Positions 34,266 through 35,868 of a stretch of 35,868 bases of DNA are shown here, in pieces. Location: contig CALWJX010000082.1 of assembly GCA_944381085.1 (NCBI GenBank), positions 1 to 35,868 on the forward strand, given 5' to 3'. This stretch comes from an uncultured Clostridia bacterium. Its GTDB lineage: Bacteria; Bacillota; Clostridia; Oscillospirales; CAG-272. The notes beneath the pieces were generated by a model. It worked only from the letters and a program-made list of their open reading frames with translations. It was not told the DNA's origin and searched no databases. The translations under genes and the position numbers were made by a program. The first letter of the stretch is position 1, and every line of letters begins with the position of its first letter.

Positions 34266-34637
34266 TGAAGAAGAATTCCTGAGAGACGGAGAGATACTTC
34301 ATCCCATTATCGTATGGAATAGTATTATAATAGACGGTCATCACCGTTACAAAATATTACAGAATACCCCTAACTGAAATATCGGGTTCAGGGAAAAGCC
34401 TTTGTCAATCAATGAAGCAATTTTTTTGATTTGTTTAAATCAACTTTGCAAAGAAATCTCTCTTTGGTACAGAAGATCGCTCTTATGTGGCGCAGGTACA
34501 AATCTGAGAAGGATGTACACGGTTCGCAAGCACGATTTGAGCGCGATAATTTTCCAACGCATCAAAATGATGCGTTGGAAGAAGACTTCCGAAAGCGAGC
34601 GGGTGTATACATAGAATTTCAGACAAGTATAAAATAA
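34198..34637 (+). pseudogene. ParB/Spo0J-type nuclease-domain gene, frameshifted
   Basis: The frame from ATG 34198 reads FEKIIPLLDEEEFLRDGEIL then HPIIVWNSIIIDGHHRYKIL, the ParB-N DGHxRY motif, and stops at 34375-34377. Another frame (34395-34480) gives INEAIFLICLNQLC and a third (34440-34637) gives LVQKIALMWRRYKSEKDVHG, all in the order expected for ICE ParB-like proteins. Two frameshifts are needed to join them, so the gene is dead or mis-sequenced. The start overlaps the end of the mazF-like gene. Confidence 0.75.
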
Positions 34638-34646
34638 GAAGGTTAG

Positions 34647-34781
34647 ATGACTGACTTATTTACGGACGTAATAGCCCAAGAAGGTAATCGTCAATCCATT
34701 TCACCCTTCTATTTTAGCTTAGAAATGAGAACCTACTGTGTACATCCTGCTGATGTATTTCGGATGGCAAATATATTATAA
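34647..34781 (+). CDS. Small protein (44 aa), unknown
   Basis: ATG 34647 follows GAAGG by 5 nt, and the frame TDLFTDVIAQEGNRQSISPF, ending RTYCVHPADVFRMANIL, fills the gap between the ParB-like remnant and the next small gene, stopping 14 nt before the latter's ATG. No family recognised. Its tight fit and ribosome site favour a real gene. Confidence 0.45.
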   Translation: MTDLFTDVIAQEGNRQSISPFYFSLEMRTYCVHPADVFRMANIL

Positions 34782-34795
34782 CAGGAGATAAATAA

Positions 34796-34951
34796 ATGAG
34801 TGAAGAAATAAAAAATCAAAGTATCTATCTCGCTTCCGTAGACCTGCTGCGCCGTATGCTTCGTGACGGTAAGTTTGATAAAAAAATGCTTGACTGTCTG
34901 AACCGGAAAAATGCGGAAACAATGGGATGTAAAATAGTAGAGCTTATGTAA
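34796..34951 (+). CDS. Small SHOCT-like ICE protein (51 aa)
   Basis: ATG 34796 has AGGAG 8 nt upstream. The sequence MSEEIKNQSIYLASVDLLRR and MLRDGKFDKKMLDCLNRKNA resembles short SHOCT-type proteins encoded just before the serine recombinase in many clostridial ICEs (from memory). Predicted all-helical, no membrane segment. Confidence 0.65.
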   Translation: MSEEIKNQSIYLASVDLLRRMLRDGKFDKKMLDCLNRKNAETMGCKIVELM

Positions 34952-34978
34952 TATGAAAAACTGAAAACTATGTACGAA

Positions 34979-35007
34979 AACGCCTGCGGTTCATCACTGC
35001 AGGCGTT
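34979..35007 (-). terminator. Hairpin terminator between convergent small genes
   Basis: A perfect 9-bp stem AACGCCTGC / GCAGGCGTT with an 11-nt loop. On the minus strand it is followed by TTTTCG, so it suits the minus-strand frame 35017-35169; on the plus strand the T-run is weak. Confidence 0.55.
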
Positions 35008-35016
35008 ATATATTTA

Positions 35017-35169
35017 TCATTCAAGCAGCCGGTCAACGACATTTACAACTTCAATTCCGTTGTGATTGCCTAACGTAAGACTGCCGTTTGTGCACCTCAG
35101 AATAAAAATACCGGAATTACAAGTGCATAGGGTTTTCACATGAGGCACCGTGTCTGAGAAAAATCGCAT
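35017..35169 (-). CDS. Possible small protein (50 aa) on the minus strand
   Basis: From 35169 leftward: MRFFSDTVPHVKTLCTCNSG, then IFILRCTNGSLTLG, ending VVNVVDRLLE. There is no good ribosome site before the ATG, but a terminator with a T-run on this strand follows directly. The composition is protein-like. Not recognised; could be chance. Confidence 0.4.
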   Translation of the reverse strand: MRFFSDTVPHVKTLCTCNSGIFILRCTNGSLTLGNHNGIEVVNVVDRLLE

Positions 35170-35227
35170 ACTTGCGGGAAATCCGAAAACCGGTAAAATT
35201 TATAGTACACACGGAGGTGAAAAAATT

Positions 35228-35868
35228 ATGCAAACCCGAACTGCAAAGCAAGTCAAGGTAATCAATCCGACTGTCGAAATTGAGTCCGAGAGAAAAAAAC
35301 GGATTGCGGCGTACTGCCGTGTTTCAACCGATTCGGATGACCAGCAGAACTCCTTTTTATCTCAGGTGTCATACTATAACGAACTGATAGGGTCGCAGGA
35401 AAACGCGGAGCTTGTGGATATATACGCGGATGAAGGCATTACCGGAACCTGCATAAGCAAGCGAGAGGATTTTAAACGACTTGTCCGAGATTGCGCTCTC
35501 GGTCGTATCGACAGAGTATATGTCAAAAGCGTTACCCGATTTGCGAGAAATTCGCTTGAATGCCTTGATACCATACGTAAACTCAAAGAGTACGGCGTGA
35601 GCGTTTATTTTGAAAATGACAATCTTGATACCAAAACCATGAATTCAGAACTCATCTTGTATGTAAAGAGCGCTTTTGCGCAAAGTGAGGCATTGGAAGG
35701 AGCTAAGCGCGTGTCCACAGCATACCGGATGAAGATGGAAAGCGGTATGTTCATTACTTACAAGGCTCCGCTTGGATATCGGCTTGAAAGTGGACGGCTT
35801 GTTGTTGATCCGGAAAAAGCCAAAATAGTAAAAAGAATATTTGCGCTTTACCTGTCAGGAGTCGGATT
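35228..35868 (+). CDS. Large serine recombinase, N-terminal part (runs off the window)
   Basis: 213 complete codons are visible from ATG 35228 (GGAGGTG 7 nt upstream). The resolvase domain begins IAAYCRVSTDSDDQQNSFLS with the catalytic Ser in RVST, then YADEGITGT, REDFKRLVRDC, VKSVTRFARN and the E-helix region LILYVKSAFAQSEA. The start of the recombinase domain (PLGYRLESGRLVVDPEKAK) follows. Such enzymes of the TnpX/TndX type excise and integrate clostridial ICEs without a separate tyrosine integrase. The position at the end of the element marks it as the likely integrase. Confidence 0.93.
   Translation, partial: MQTRTAKQVKVINPTVEIESERKKRIAAYCRVSTDSDDQQNSFLSQVSYYNELIGSQENAELVDIYADEGITGTCISKREDFKRLVRDCALGRIDRVYVKSVTRFARNSLECLDTIRKLKEYGVSVYFENDNLDTKTMNSELILYVKSAFAQSEALEGAKRVSTAYRMKMESGMFITYKAPLGYRLESGRLVVDPEKAKIVKRIFALYLSGVG

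Overview
The window looks like part of a gut-type Clostridia (Firmicutes) chromosome carrying an integrative conjugative element (ICE) with a nested, partly decayed accessory region. The evidence is AGGAG-type ribosome binding sites, TTGACA/TATAAT promoters, PrgI/VirB4-type conjugation genes, IS21 and IS3 remnants, an HNH-bearing group II intron and a large serine recombinase. The backbone has moderate GC; the peptide-biosynthesis genes are clearly AT-richer, which suggests separate acquisition.

Layout. 1-7807: ICE conjugation module: end of a DUF4143 ATPase gene, PrgI-like protein, VirB4-like ATPase split by a 2.8-kb group II intron (3186-5971), a DUF4313-like protein, and a VirB1-like cell-wall hydrolase that has lost its catalytic C-terminus exactly where the accessory region begins. 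7808-9330: a stand-alone promoter/leader/terminator unit and fragments of an ABC exporter and a GNAT acetyltransferase. 9332-15116: core of a ribosomally made, post-translationally modified peptide (RiPP) locus: two radical SAM enzymes, an acyl-carrier-like protein, a 29-codon Cys-containing candidate precursor too short for ordinary gene calling, and a subtilisin/P-loop fusion. 15142-16877: dead IS3-family element. 16929-22931: second operon: two coupled ABC exporter genes and a protein with a BtrH-like N-terminal region and a discoidin-like C-terminus. The same roughly 90-bp leader precedes both operons, tying them into one system. 22941-28285: graveyard of a truncated HTH/MGMT-like paralogue, two IS21 elements in opposite orientation and an ispE fragment.

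28299-31926: regulatory block: HTH-MGMT-like protein behind a consensus promoter with an operator palindrome, WYL regulator, LexA-type repressor, ImmA/IrrE-type metallopeptidase and a zinc-ribbon protein. 31927-35868: ICE end: sigma-like factor, a 430-nt structured non-coding stretch, an unknown protein, MazF-like toxin, broken ParB-like gene, small proteins and a large serine recombinase running off the window.

Working model for the peptide system (inference): the precursor is modified by the radical SAM/SPASM enzyme(s), possibly acylated through the carrier protein with the BtrH-like protein as acyltransferase, trimmed by the S8 protease and exported by the heterodimeric ABC transporter. 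The carrier, P-loop and radical SAM combination recalls the clostridial peptide-maturation families TIGR04066/TIGR04069 (from memory, not searched). The BtrH-like gene, fused protease and shared leader are the least familiar parts.
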